64,000 nt of DNA, from NCBI GenBank assembly GCA_028275345.1, contig JAPWUV010000001.1:558001-622000 (forward strand), given 5' to 3'. The notes under the pieces were generated by a model. It saw only the letters and a program-made list of their open reading frames with translations. It made no database searches and was not told where the DNA came from. The DNA is from a bacterium. GTDB lineage: Bacteria; Zhuqueibacterota; Zhuqueibacteria; Oleimicrobiales; Geothermoviventaceae. The number at the start of each line of letters is the position of its first letter. The stretch's first letter is position 1. Below, piece after piece: positions 56,309-64,000 of this stretch. The translations under genes were made by a program, and so were the position numbers.

Positions 56309-57265
56309 TCACGCCTTTCGGATGCAGTGCAGAACACCCCGCATCGAGGCGAGGCTCGCTTGTTCCCTGGTGGGCTGGTCGAGATGGGTCTCCAGCGACA
56401 GGGTACCGCGGTAGCCATCCTTGATCAGAGCGGCGAACTGCCCGACGAAATCGACCTGTCCTTCGCCGACCACCGCCCAGCGGTAGCGGCCGCTCTGCGG
56501 ATCCCGGACCGCATCCTTGAGGTGGAGGTGGTAGATCCTGTGTTTCGGGATCCTCTCGTATCCTTCGCGGAAGCTTTTTTCTCCCGCGAACACCGCGTTG
56601 CCCGGGTCCCACAGCACGCCAAGGAAGGGCGATTCGAAGGACTGAATGAACTCAGCTACCTCCGCGCCGGTGGCAACGTTCGTCGTGTACTCGTTTTCCA
56701 CCACGATGCTGACCCCGTTGTGCTCGGCGATCTTGAGGGCGCGCCGCAGCACTTCTCGGATCTCCGGCATGACCCGCGGACGCTCGGAATCCGCCACGCG
56801 CCAGAAAGTGAAGGCGCGGAATTGGGGCACATTGAAGTACCGGGCCGTGTCGATGGCGCGGCGCAGGATCTCTTCCTGGTCCACCCTCGGCTCGTATTCC
56901 TCCGCCTCCTCCCGGGCGATGGGGGTTGTGCCCGGGAAGGTGGTCTTGTAAGTTGGGGCCGCGATGTTGGACACGAACAGGCGATACTTGGCGAGCAGAT
57001 CCCTCAACTCCCGTCGCTCATCGGAATCGAGGAAGATGACGTGTTTGCCCCAGACCGTCCGCAGCTCCACCCAGTTCAAATTCAGATCCCGCATGAGAGC
57101 GAGGGCCGGTTCGGGATCTTGGCTCACCTCGTCGGTGAGGATCCCGAGCCGGAAGCGCTCGACCGGCGCGGCTCGGAGATGGCGGCCGGCGAGCCATAGT
57201 CCGGCGGTCGCAGTGGCGGCGCGAAGGAATTTCCGCCGGGACCAGCCTTGAGCCGCGGCCTTCAT
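56309..57265 (-). CDS. Tat-exported sugar isomerase/epimerase-like TIM-barrel protein (2)
   Basis: A 318-residue xylose-isomerase-like TIM-barrel protein. The twin-arginine signal SRRKFLRAATATAG is near residues 9-22, so it is folded in the cytoplasm and exported. Likely metal or substrate residues are in SIVVENEYTTN, GVLWDPGNAVF, YHLHLKD and LSLETHLDQP. Its ATG overlaps the stop of the preceding isomerase-like gene (ATGA), so they are coupled and may form one enzyme pair. Exported members of this family next to Gfo/Idh/MocA enzymes have been linked to 3-keto-sugar lyase or epimerase steps; the role here is inference. Confidence 0.83.
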   Translation of the reverse strand: MKAAAQGWSRRKFLRAATATAGLWLAGRHLRAAPVERFRLGILTDEVSQDPEPALALMRDLNLNWVELRTVWGKHVIFLDSDERRELRDLLAKYRLFVSNIAAPTYKTTFPGTTPIAREEAEEYEPRVDQEEILRRAIDTARYFNVPQFRAFTFWRVADSERPRVMPEIREVLRRALKIAEHNGVSIVVENEYTTNVATGAEVAEFIQSFESPFLGVLWDPGNAVFAGEKSFREGYERIPKHRIYHLHLKDAVRDPQSGRYRWAVVGEGQVDFVGQFAALIKDGYRGTLSLETHLDQPTREQASLASMRGVLHCIRKA

Positions 57266-58179
57266 GAGCCGAGCACCTTTGCCACGGTGGCTCGCAGTTC
57301 GGCCACGAACCTCGGGATCGCGACGCGGGGTTCTTCCTCCGCCTCGTATTCGATGTGCAGGTAGCCGCGGTAGCCCACCTCCGCGAGGGTCCGGATGATC
57401 CGTTCCGTGTCTACGGGCCGTTTTCCACCATCCGGTGCGAACACCTCGGTCTTGACGTGGGTCGTCACTGCGTAGGGCGCTACCTTCTTGATCTCCTCAT
57501 ACGTATTCGTCCGGAAATTGGCGGTATCCAGCAGGAGCGCGAAGTTGGGGGAGTTGATCTTGCTGCGGATCTTGAGCACGAGGTCGGCGGTCTCGGTGAC
57601 ACCTCCGTGATTCTCCAGGGCCAGGATGACGCCGCGTTTCTCGGCGTACTCCAGTGCCCGGAGGAGGCCGTCCACGGTCCAATCCACCGCCTCGTCGGGG
57701 GTGGCTCCCTTCGGGATATTCCCGCCGAAAACGCGGATGCCATTCGCCCCGAGCTCGACGGCGGCATCGATCCATTGCTTCATCTCTTCCGCTTGCCGGA
57801 TGCGGACCTCAAGGTCCTTCTGGCAGAAGTTGGTGCGCGTGGCGATGTCGGGAATGTCCAACCCCAGCTTGTAGGCGCGGAACTTGAGGCGGTGCAAGTA
57901 GCTGGGCTGCGTGGACTCGTAGTAGTACGTGGTGAGCTGGATCCCGTCCAAGCCGAGGCGCGCCGCCTCGTCGATGAAGTCCTCCAGCTTCATCTCGCCG
58001 CTGGTCAGGTACTTCCGATAGGAGTAGGCACAACAGCCGAGCTTCATCATGGGTTTCAGCGGCGCTTGAGGTTGCGTCGAGGGGTTTTGCCCGAGAGCCG
58101 AAAGCGGTCGGAGCGCCATTGTGCCTGCCGCCGCCGTGGTGGAAGCCAAAAACTCCCGTCGAGAGATGTCTCCTCGCAT
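57262..58179 (-). CDS. Tat-exported sugar isomerase/epimerase-like TIM-barrel protein (1)
   Basis: A 305-residue TIM-barrel protein with a twin-arginine signal (ISRREFLASTTAAAG, residues 5-19). The barrel begins MKLGCCAYSYRKYL near residue 45; likely ligands lie in ILALENHGGV, ALLLDTANF, VTTHVKTEVF and YLHIEYEAEEE. ATG 58179 is preferred because GGAGGG lies 5 nt upstream; the frame extends upstream inside the oxidoreductase gene but without a site. It sits directly after the Gfo/Idh/MocA gene. Confidence 0.84.
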   Translation of the reverse strand: MRGDISRREFLASTTAAAGTMALRPLSALGQNPSTQPQAPLKPMMKLGCCAYSYRKYLTSGEMKLEDFIDEAARLGLDGIQLTTYYYESTQPSYLHRLKFRAYKLGLDIPDIATRTNFCQKDLEVRIRQAEEMKQWIDAAVELGANGIRVFGGNIPKGATPDEAVDWTVDGLLRALEYAEKRGVILALENHGGVTETADLVLKIRSKINSPNFALLLDTANFRTNTYEEIKKVAPYAVTTHVKTEVFAPDGGKRPVDTERIIRTLAEVGYRGYLHIEYEAEEEPRVAIPRFVAELRATVAKVLGS

Positions 58180-58216
58180 GTTCGCCCTCCTGCGTGGCTT
58201 TCCGAAGTTCGCTTGG

Positions 58217-59476
58217 CTACGCCAGCTCCTCGTGATCCGGCCAGAGGACGACTTCCCCTTTGTCCATGGCCTCATTGGCGATGAGTGCCGCGACCCCGGC
58301 ATTGTAGCCGACGATGACGTCGGCAAAGGGCTTCTTCCGGGTGCGAACGCATTCGGCGAAGCTCTCCAGCTGCAGGTACTCCTCGGAGTGGGGCATTTCC
58401 GGCTCGATCCACTGCCCCCGGTCGGCGTTGGGATCCTCCGGCAAGAAGGTGGCGGTGCCGATCGCGACGGTCTGGAACAGCTCGCGCTCCAAGCTCCACA
58501 CGAACTCTTTGAACTCGGAGCGGCGCGTCGGATTCTCGCGGTAGACCTTAGCGCGGCTCGTGGTGAGCTCGATGGTCCCTTCGCTTCCCATGATCTGCTC
58601 CGAGGCGCCGTAGAACTTGTTCCGGGTGATGCTGGTGTACACCAGTTTGACGCCATTCGGGTACTTGTAGACCACGCTGACGTTGTCGTACACTTCGCGG
58701 CCGTCCTTCCAGTAGTCGATCCCGCCGATCCCGACGCAGCTTTCCGGATGGATGTCCCCCAAGGCCCAGTTGGCCACGTCGATCTGGTGGGTGCCCAATT
58801 CCGTCATCAGGCCGCCGGAAAATTCCCGGTAGAGCCGCCAGTTGAGCTGTTTCTCAAGGGAGGGATCCGGCACTGCTCGTCGCCAGTCGGCGTTCCGGTG
58901 CCACTGGGCCCGAATGAATACCACCTCGCCGATGGCCCCCTCCCGGATCAAGCGCATGGCTTGGTGATACACCGGGCTGTAGCGCCGCTGTTGACCCACC
59001 TGGAAGACGCGGTTCGTTCGTTTCACCCACTGGACGACCTCCCGCGCCTCCTCCACGCTGTACGTCATTGTCTTCTCGCAGAAGACGTCCTTGCCCGCCT
59101 GCATCGCGTCGATGCACATGCGCGCATGCAGGTGGAGCGGCGTGGCGATGAGCACGCTGTCCAGATCCTTCTGCTCCAGCATCTGCCGGTAATCCTGATA
59201 GGCCGGAATCTTGCCACCCGCCAGCTTCAGGCCTCGCTCAAGGTGCGGCTGGTAGACATCGCAGACAGCTGCCACCCGCAATCCGGGGATCGTGTTGATG
59301 ATCTGCAGCAGATGAGAGCCTCGGCTTCCGGTGCCGATGATGCCGATCGTCACCGTGTCGCTGGCCGACGGCTTGGCTCGGCTCCTCTCCGCCGACCCGA
59401 GGACGGCCGCTGCCCCCACCGTCGCCAGTCCAGCCCGCTTCAGGAAATCCCTGCGAGAGTATGTCTCCTTGGCCAT
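58217..59476 (-). CDS. Tat-exported Gfo/Idh/MocA-family oxidoreductase
   Basis: A 419-residue NAD(P)-dependent sugar oxidoreductase. The Tat signal YSRRDFLKRAGLATVGAAA is at residues 6-24; the Rossmann start IGIIGTGSRGSHLLQ follows near 44. The dinucleotide-domain motif CEKT replaces the usual CEKP, keeping the catalytic Lys; ELGTHQIDVANWALG holds the conserved His. Exported members carry tightly bound cofactor, as in glucose-fructose oxidoreductase. ATG 59476 lies 5 nt after the apbE stop. With two isomerase-like genes downstream it forms a sugar-oxidation unit. Confidence 0.88.
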   Translation of the reverse strand: MAKETYSRRDFLKRAGLATVGAAAVLGSAERSRAKPSASDTVTIGIIGTGSRGSHLLQIINTIPGLRVAAVCDVYQPHLERGLKLAGGKIPAYQDYRQMLEQKDLDSVLIATPLHLHARMCIDAMQAGKDVFCEKTMTYSVEEAREVVQWVKRTNRVFQVGQQRRYSPVYHQAMRLIREGAIGEVVFIRAQWHRNADWRRAVPDPSLEKQLNWRLYREFSGGLMTELGTHQIDVANWALGDIHPESCVGIGGIDYWKDGREVYDNVSVVYKYPNGVKLVYTSITRNKFYGASEQIMGSEGTIELTTSRAKVYRENPTRRSEFKEFVWSLERELFQTVAIGTATFLPEDPNADRGQWIEPEMPHSEEYLQLESFAECVRTRKKPFADVIVGYNAGVAALIANEAMDKGEVVLWPDHEELA

Positions 59477-59481
59477 TCTTC

Positions 59482-60456
59482 TCACACCTCCAGGAAGTTC
59501 ATCTCCCGGAGAGCCACTTCTTCGCCCATGCGGATTGCGAAGATAGCTCTCGCTCTTTCCTCTTGAAGGACGGCTTCGCTGCGCTCGGGCCCGAGGACCA
59601 TGCAGGCTGTGGAGAGGATCTCGGCCACCACCGCATCCGGATGGATGACCGCCACGGCCTGTACCCTCTCCACGGGAGATCCCGACTCCGGATCCAGGAT
59701 GTGACCGTAGACGCGATCGCCCTGTCGGAAGCGGCGAACCGTCGAACCGGACATGGAAAAAGCTTGGTCCCGCAGGTTCACCGTCCCCGGGGGAATGCGG
59801 GGGTCCTCGTCGTAGCGGAAGCCGAAGGTCCAGCCACAAGCGCCGGGCCGGTCTCCCAGACCGTAAATGCTGCTCCCTCCGAAGGACAGAAGCCCTCGCG
59901 TCACCCCAAACCGACGGAGCAGCGTCACCACTTCCCTCAGAGCATACCCTTTGCCCATGGCCCCCAGGTCGATCTCCAGCTGCGGATGAAGGAAACGGAC
60001 CTGCCTTTTCTCCACATCCAGCTCGATCTTGTCCGCACCCACACGGTCCAGGAGCTCGCGCAGGCGCGCCGCCTCCGCCAGATGAGGCCGGCGATCGTAG
60101 AAGCCCCATTCCCGAACCAACGGAGCCACTGTGATGTCGAAGGCACCGCGAGTCTTTCGGAAGTAACGCAGGGCCAGGGAAAGGATTTCCACCATCTCGT
60201 AGTCGATGAGCACAGGGCCCTTCCCAGCTGTGCGATTGAGACGGCTCACTTCGGACGTGGGAAGAAAGCGGCTGAGCTTGTTCTCCAGTCGCTCGACCTC
60301 CTCGCGGACCTCGTTCACAAGGGAACGGAGGAGCCTCTCCTCCTCGTGGAAGAGAACGAGCTCGAAGTACGTGCCCATCGCGCGGAAGGAAGATGTCACG
60401 CGAGGCGACCTCTTCTCTTCCGCAGCGGTCGGTATTTGACGGTTCTCCAGCTCCAC
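59482..60456 (-). CDS. apbE: FAD:protein FMN transferase (ApbE family)
   Basis: ApbE links FMN covalently to Ser or Thr of redox proteins. The 324-residue protein has FRAMGTYFELVLF, DLGAMGKGYALREV (flavin binding), GLLSFGGSSIYGLG and the metal-site region GSTVRRF...VYGHILDPESGSPV. The GTG start at 60456 gives no signal peptide or lipobox, although most ApbE proteins act outside the cytoplasm. No flavin-acceptor protein with a clear SGAT-type site was found in the window, so the target is unknown. It is tightly coupled to the Gfo/Idh/MocA gene. Confidence 0.88.
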   Translation of the reverse strand: MELENRQIPTAAEEKRSPRVTSSFRAMGTYFELVLFHEEERLLRSLVNEVREEVERLENKLSRFLPTSEVSRLNRTAGKGPVLIDYEMVEILSLALRYFRKTRGAFDITVAPLVREWGFYDRRPHLAEAARLRELLDRVGADKIELDVEKRQVRFLHPQLEIDLGAMGKGYALREVVTLLRRFGVTRGLLSFGGSSIYGLGDRPGACGWTFGFRYDEDPRIPPGTVNLRDQAFSMSGSTVRRFRQGDRVYGHILDPESGSPVERVQAVAVIHPDAVVAEILSTACMVLGPERSEAVLQEERARAIFAIRMGEEVALREMNFLEV

Positions 60457-60514
60457 CCTCCCTTCCCGCCGGACAGTGATCTCCCTCGTCGGACCGCTGC
60501 GGTGCCCTCTGGGA

Positions 60515-61465
60515 TCAACGGCTCAACAGGACTTCCGTTTCCCCGGCGAGCAGCCTAATGGGCTTCAGGTGGCCGCTGCGCTTCACCTCCGATCGCAAGA
60601 AGATGGGGAGCTCGCCTTCCGTCGCCGCGGTACGCCGCAGGCTCTCGAGGGCTGCCGGTCCGAGCACCACATCCTCGAGCCCGAAATTGAGCTGGACCGA
60701 CCACCCCTTCTCGACCTGGTCGATCTTCCCCGGCCAGGAAGGCGCAAAGTCCACGTACGTGATCCGGTAGCCCTGTCCCTCTGCCACATACGAGAGGTTC
60801 ACGGGCTGTCCCGGTTGGGGCAGTTCGCGTAGGTCGTAGAAATTCCAGCTGTAGCGACCCACCTCTTCCTTTCCACCCAAGGGGAATCGGACGTCCACGT
60901 CGTAGGCGTAACGGGAGGCTGCGCTCTTCCGGACCGAAACGACGGTCCCGTAGACCTTGTTTTCGAACTTAGGCATCGGCGTCAGGAAGACGATCCGACC
61001 ACCTTGGCAGCTCACCCACACGGCCGTGCCGGGCTCCGCCTTGCCGTTGTAGGGGCCAACGTAGGTCCCGGTCAGGGTCTGTCCCTGCCGCTCGTACGTC
61101 ACGGTGAAGCGCTGGATCGGCTCGAAATTCGTCACCGTCCCCAGCAGGACCGGATTGGGTCCCTTGGGCCGGGATGCGCTAAGGGCCGTGGGGACCCAGC
61201 GCTCGCCCTGTTTTTCGAGCCAAAGATAGGCGCGCGCGCCTTTGCGGAGCGCCGATTCTTCCACCCGCACATCAAAGGAAGACAGCCGAGACCATGCGAG
61301 GGGCAGATGCAGCCGGTCCGCTTCGAGAATGGAGTTCACGGTGTTGGCAGATAGCGGCACCACCACGGTCTGCTTGGAGGAGCTTCCGGAGCCCACCGCC
61401 CAGATGACGATGAGCGCAAGCCATTGAAGACCAATTCCAATCCCCAGGGCAGTACGCTTTTTCAT
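60515..61465 (-). CDS. Membrane-anchored protein of unknown function (possibly GDYXXLXY-like)
   Basis: A 316-residue protein with one N-terminal membrane segment (residues 6-25) and a mostly beta extracytoplasmic part with repeated short modules (VLLGTVTNF, VYGTVVSVR, TYVGPYNGKAEPGTAVWVS). It overlaps the end of a DUF2157-like gene by ATGA. DUF2157 proteins are often paired with GDYXXLXY-domain proteins; part of residues 40-100 could fit such a domain, but I do not see the defining motif. Function unknown. Confidence 0.6.
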   Translation of the reverse strand: MKKRTALGIGIGLQWLALIVIWAVGSGSSSKQTVVVPLSANTVNSILEADRLHLPLAWSRLSSFDVRVEESALRKGARAYLWLEKQGERWVPTALSASRPKGPNPVLLGTVTNFEPIQRFTVTYERQGQTLTGTYVGPYNGKAEPGTAVWVSCQGGRIVFLTPMPKFENKVYGTVVSVRKSAASRYAYDVDVRFPLGGKEEVGRYSWNFYDLRELPQPGQPVNLSYVAEGQGYRITYVDFAPSWPGKIDQVEKGWSVQLNFGLEDVVLGPAALESLRRTAATEGELPIFLRSEVKRSGHLKPIRLLAGETEVLLSR

Positions 61466-62826
61466 CTCGACTTCTCCGCTTCCGCCTTGTTTGCGCTTCG
61501 GTCTGCAAGATACCAGAATAGCGCGAGCACGATGCCGTTCAGGTACAGAAAAAACGGTTTGGGCTGTGATGGCCAGATGAGGTCAAAATACCGCACGCCG
61601 GCGAAGATCACGACACCCGCCAACGCCAGGTAGAAGACAAAGCCGTCTCCCGACCGGTAGCCAAGCCAGACTGCGCCGGCCAAGGCGAGCAGGGTGATCA
61701 TCCCGAATGCGAACGGGGTGAGCAAGAAGTAGTCCGTCAATAAGGAACCCGCGAGCTCTCTCGGGATGCGTTCGGGGAAGACTAGATAGACCCATACGGC
61801 GAGCGTGGCGATGACCACGCCCACCGCGACGGCCGGGTTCACCCGCCCGCGTCGGAATCCGGTGATGAGCCCGATGATGATGCCCAGCGTCACGATCCCG
61901 TTCACGATGAGCAGGGGCAATCCCCCCTTGAGTTGCCATCCCGGATTCGCCAGCACCGCCTGCGCCTGGCTCACGCCGAGAGCATGCAGGCTGAGGAAGC
62001 CGAGGGATCCGAGGAGAAATGTGCAGCCGATCCACTTCCACGCATCGGCAAGACGGGATCCTCGCCCTCCTTCCAGTTGCCCGACGACGACCCACAGCCC
62101 GCCCCAAAGTACCAGCGTGAAGGGCAGAAAGAGTTCAACGGGCGAGAAAGAAGGCTTCGCCGCCAACCCCAACCATGCGGGGAAGGTGACGGCCACCAGG
62201 AGCAGATTGATCCAACAGGAGATTCGCAGCGTCAACGGCAGACCCGCGAGCAAGAGGAGGGGAAACCACAGATTGAGCCGGTGCTGGTAGAGTCCAACCT
62301 GAAGCATCCAGCCGGTCAGGGAAACGGTGGAAAGCACCAGCAGAAGCCGCGAGTTGGTGACCCAGGCCAGAAGCAGGCTACCGAGTCCGGCCAAGAGGAG
62401 GGCGAGCGCGGTAGGGGCGGATAAGCCGATGCCTTCCGCAAGAGCCGCCACCCCGAATCCAAAGGCCACCACACCCGCGGCCAGGATCACCTCCTGTGCC
62501 GCAGGATGCAATCGTTTTTGCCAGCCAGAAAGCGCGAGGCCATTGGCAGCCACCATGACCAGCAGGGCGATCGCAAGGCGTGGTCCCCACGCCAGCAGAG
62601 AGGGACCAGTGAATAGACTGTGCCACAGTCCGGCCGCCAGCAGAAGCAGGCCCGCAATCGCCATGGCCAGGCTCCGGCTTCCGAACCTCCGGGGGAGGGA
62701 AAAGACGGCGGATTCACCCTCGGCGGCGAGAATCCTCCGTACGTGCCGCGGGCCAACGAGCCCCTTTTCCATCCATTGGACGGCCCTGTCCTTCAGCCAA
62801 GTTGCTGCATTCCATTCGCTTCCCAT
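61462..62826 (-). CDS. DUF2157-like polytopic membrane protein
   Basis: A 454-residue protein with a cytoplasmic N-terminus (WLKDRAVQWMEKGLVGPRHVRRILAAEGES, the DUF2157-like helix pair, compressed) and about 12-14 hydrophobic helices. DUF2157 proteins have no known biochemical role. Its stop overlaps the next gene, and a 93-residue membrane protein precedes it by 10 nt, so the three are one translational block downstream of the SSS symporter. Confidence 0.7.
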   Translation of the reverse strand: MGSEWNAATWLKDRAVQWMEKGLVGPRHVRRILAAEGESAVFSLPRRFGSRSLAMAIAGLLLLAAGLWHSLFTGPSLLAWGPRLAIALLVMVAANGLALSGWQKRLHPAAQEVILAAGVVAFGFGVAALAEGIGLSAPTALALLLAGLGSLLLAWVTNSRLLLVLSTVSLTGWMLQVGLYQHRLNLWFPLLLLAGLPLTLRISCWINLLLVAVTFPAWLGLAAKPSFSPVELFLPFTLVLWGGLWVVVGQLEGGRGSRLADAWKWIGCTFLLGSLGFLSLHALGVSQAQAVLANPGWQLKGGLPLLIVNGIVTLGIIIGLITGFRRGRVNPAVAVGVVIATLAVWVYLVFPERIPRELAGSLLTDYFLLTPFAFGMITLLALAGAVWLGYRSGDGFVFYLALAGVVIFAGVRYFDLIWPSQPKPFFLYLNGIVLALFWYLADRSANKAEAEKSR

Positions 62827-62836
62827 CGGCAGACTC

Positions 62837-63118
62837 CTACTTCTGTGCGTCCGTCAATCGAAATCCTCCGCTCGGACCTGACGAAGCGCGGGTTTCCTCC
62901 GAATCCGGGTCGCTGCTTTGTCCTGACGGCGCAGGGCGTCTCCCGGCCTTTTTCTCAAGCAGATAAGCCCCGAGCCCGATGGACCCAATGACGAGGGCCG
63001 CGGCGGCATTGACAATTCGCTCTTCGGCTCCTTTGCTCAAGCCGGCCACCACCAAAAGCCACGCGCCGAAGACCATCAAGAAGATCCCGATGGCGCCCAC
63101 GGGTCCGATGGTTCGCAT
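62837..63118 (-). CDS. Small two-helix membrane protein, unknown
   Basis: A 93-residue protein with two hydrophobic helices (about residues 6-27 and 35-54) and a polar Ser/Pro-rich tail (from about 58). ATG 63118. It sits between the 70-residue protein and the DUF2157-like gene. No family recognised. Confidence 0.6.
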   Translation of the reverse strand: MRTIGPVGAIGIFLMVFGAWLLVVAGLSKGAEERIVNAAAALVIGSIGLGAYLLEKKAGRRPAPSGQSSDPDSEETRASSGPSGGFRLTDAQK

Positions 63119-63136
63119 CGCCGTCGCCCTGCGCTC

Positions 63137-63349
63137 TCAACCGAAAGTCCAGTACAGAAATGCTTGGAGGAGCACCACGAATGTCGCCCAGAGTTTCAGG
63201 TTGCGCCAGCCTTTGCGGTCCGGAGCCCCGCGGTAGATGTAGCGGCTCGGTAGCGACCAGACCCATCCGATCACCACCGCGAAGAGGGCCATCACCAAGA
63301 GCTTCACCTGGTCCATCGAAAGCCCGGCTAACCAATCGAAGTTGAGCAT
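63137..63349 (-). CDS. Small membrane protein next to the SSS symporter
   Basis: A 70-residue protein with two hydrophobic helices (about residues 14-33 and 51-68) and a basic loop (SRYIYRGAPDRKGWRNLK). ATG 63349 is 6 nt after the stop of the symporter gene. Size and position recall small companions of SSS transporters, but the sequence match is not recognised. Confidence 0.6.
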   Translation of the reverse strand: MLNFDWLAGLSMDQVKLLVMALFAVVIGWVWSLPSRYIYRGAPDRKGWRNLKLWATFVVLLQAFLYWTFG

Positions 63350-63355
63350 CTCTCA

Positions 63356-64000
63356 CTACGCTCCCGCGATTCTCCGTCGCAAGGCAAGCTGGACTTCTTC
63401 GTCCGCGGTGAGCTGGTACACCAAGCCGCGCAGCCGCTCCTGTGGATGGGGCTCGGTGAAGAGGCTCACGCCTGCCGTCACAAGCAGCGATACGAGGAAA
63501 GACCACCACGAGATGTACAGGAACGGATCCGAAATCGAGAACAGTCCCGAGCGGAACGCGAAGAGAAGGGTCGAAGTTGCGATTCCGGTGAGAAGACCCG
63601 CTGTGCCCCCCGCCGCGGTGGCGCGTTTCCAAAACATCCCCAGCACGAGAATGGCCAGCGTCGGGCCTTGGATGATGGAGAGGAGCGTCTGCACGTACAC
63701 GTACATGCCCGGAAACTGCTGAGTCAGTGGAGCGGAGATGACGCCGACGAGGAGGATGACCAGCGTCGTCAGGCGACCCACCCGCAGGTAGTGCTTGTCG
63801 CTTGCCTTTCGAACCAGGAAGCGCTCGTAGATATCCTTCGTGAACAAGGTGGCGGCCGAATTCAGGGCCGAGTCCACGCTGCTCATCAGCGCGGCCAGAA
63901 AGCCTGCGAAGACCAGGCCCGTCAGTCCAGGCGGTAGGAGTCGGTGGATCAGCATCGGGAATGCCTGGTCGCCATCCCCGATTTCGGGGAACAGGGCGAG
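63356..64000 (-). CDS. Sodium:solute symporter (SSS family), N-terminal part outside the window
   Basis: The last 214 residues of an SSS (LeuT-fold) transporter; the frame is open to the window edge. It has the SSS signature GDQAFPMLIHRLLPPGLTGL..AGFLAALMSSVDSALNSAATLFTKDIYERF (compressed), with the sodium-site Ser pair in SSVDSALNS, followed by about four helices and a basic tail. Family members take up sugars, amino acids or vitamins. The downstream oxidoreductase and isomerase-like genes suggest a sugar or sugar-acid substrate. Confidence 0.9.
   Translation of the reverse strand, partial: LALFPEIGDGDQAFPMLIHRLLPPGLTGLVFAGFLAALMSSVDSALNSAATLFTKDIYERFLVRKASDKHYLRVGRLTTLVILLVGVISAPLTQQFPGMYVYVQTLLSIIQGPTLAILVLGMFWKRATAAGGTAGLLTGIATSTLLFAFRSGLFSISDPFLYISWWSFLVSLLVTAGVSLFTEPHPQERLRGLVYQLTADEEVQLALRRRIAGA

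Overview
This is a GC-rich bacterial chromosome segment with 50-odd protein genes, one tRNA and no CRISPR array, rRNA or insertion sequence that I could see. The organism is most likely an uncultured or little-studied member of the FCB (Fibrobacterota-Chlorobiota-Bacteroidota) superphylum, in the neighbourhood of KSB1, Calditrichota or Zixibacteria. The reasons are three secreted proteins ending in type IX secretion (T9SS)-like sorting domains with PNPF motifs, PorV/PorQ-family outer-membrane proteins, a SusC-like TonB receptor without a SusD partner, and Tat-exported sugar enzymes. Phylum placement is inference. Shine-Dalgarno sites are good, GTG and TTG starts are common, and several promoters are close to the sigma-70 consensus.

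Layout, plus strand first. 1-3442 is the end of the spc/alpha ribosomal operon (infA, rpmJ, rpsM, rpsK, rpsD, rpoA, rplQ). 4133-8587 holds uppP, a C26 amidase, a sodium-coupled NSS transporter with a 41-residue MetS-like companion, and holA. 8651-11277 is an ECF sigma factor, a zinc-finger anti-sigma factor and an HtrA-fold protein that has lost all three catalytic residues. 11440-12359 is a zinc-ribbon protein, rdgB and tRNA-Pro. 12743-19950 is an outer-membrane cluster: strong promoter, structured leader with an internal terminator, TonB receptor, T9SS-like cargo and PorV. 20126-33045 is a polysaccharide region: TonB-domain lipoprotein, DUF1080 protein, GH51, LacI, a collapsed copy of the outer-membrane cluster, a TIM-barrel isomerase, tricorn protease and GH31. 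34725-40146 is sufCB-sufD-(64 aa)-sufS-sufU. 40563-48120 is an NhaD-like antiporter followed by nuoJKLMN.

On the minus strand lie a MauE/DoxX-rhodanese pair (33206-34175), a 1072-residue T9SS protein (48499-51717), an M14 carboxypeptidase (52424-54061) and a long operon (64000 to 56309). That operon encodes an SSS symporter, two tiny membrane proteins, a DUF2157-like membrane pair, ApbE, a Tat-exported Gfo/Idh/MocA oxidoreductase and two Tat-exported sugar-isomerase-like proteins. With the DUF1080 protein it suggests an exported oxidative route for breaking down glycosides, beside classical GH51 and GH31 hydrolases.

The most unusual signal is a 12-base element, AAAGGAGGTGAT, the exact complement of the usual 16S rRNA 3' end. 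It occurs four times, each time in the untranslated leader of an outer-membrane or secreted-protein locus, 76-170 nt before the start codon and so far too distant to be that gene's ribosome-binding site. Two of these loci have near-perfect sigma-70 promoters, and one has an intrinsic terminator inside the leader. It may mark a shared post-transcriptional control of surface-protein genes.
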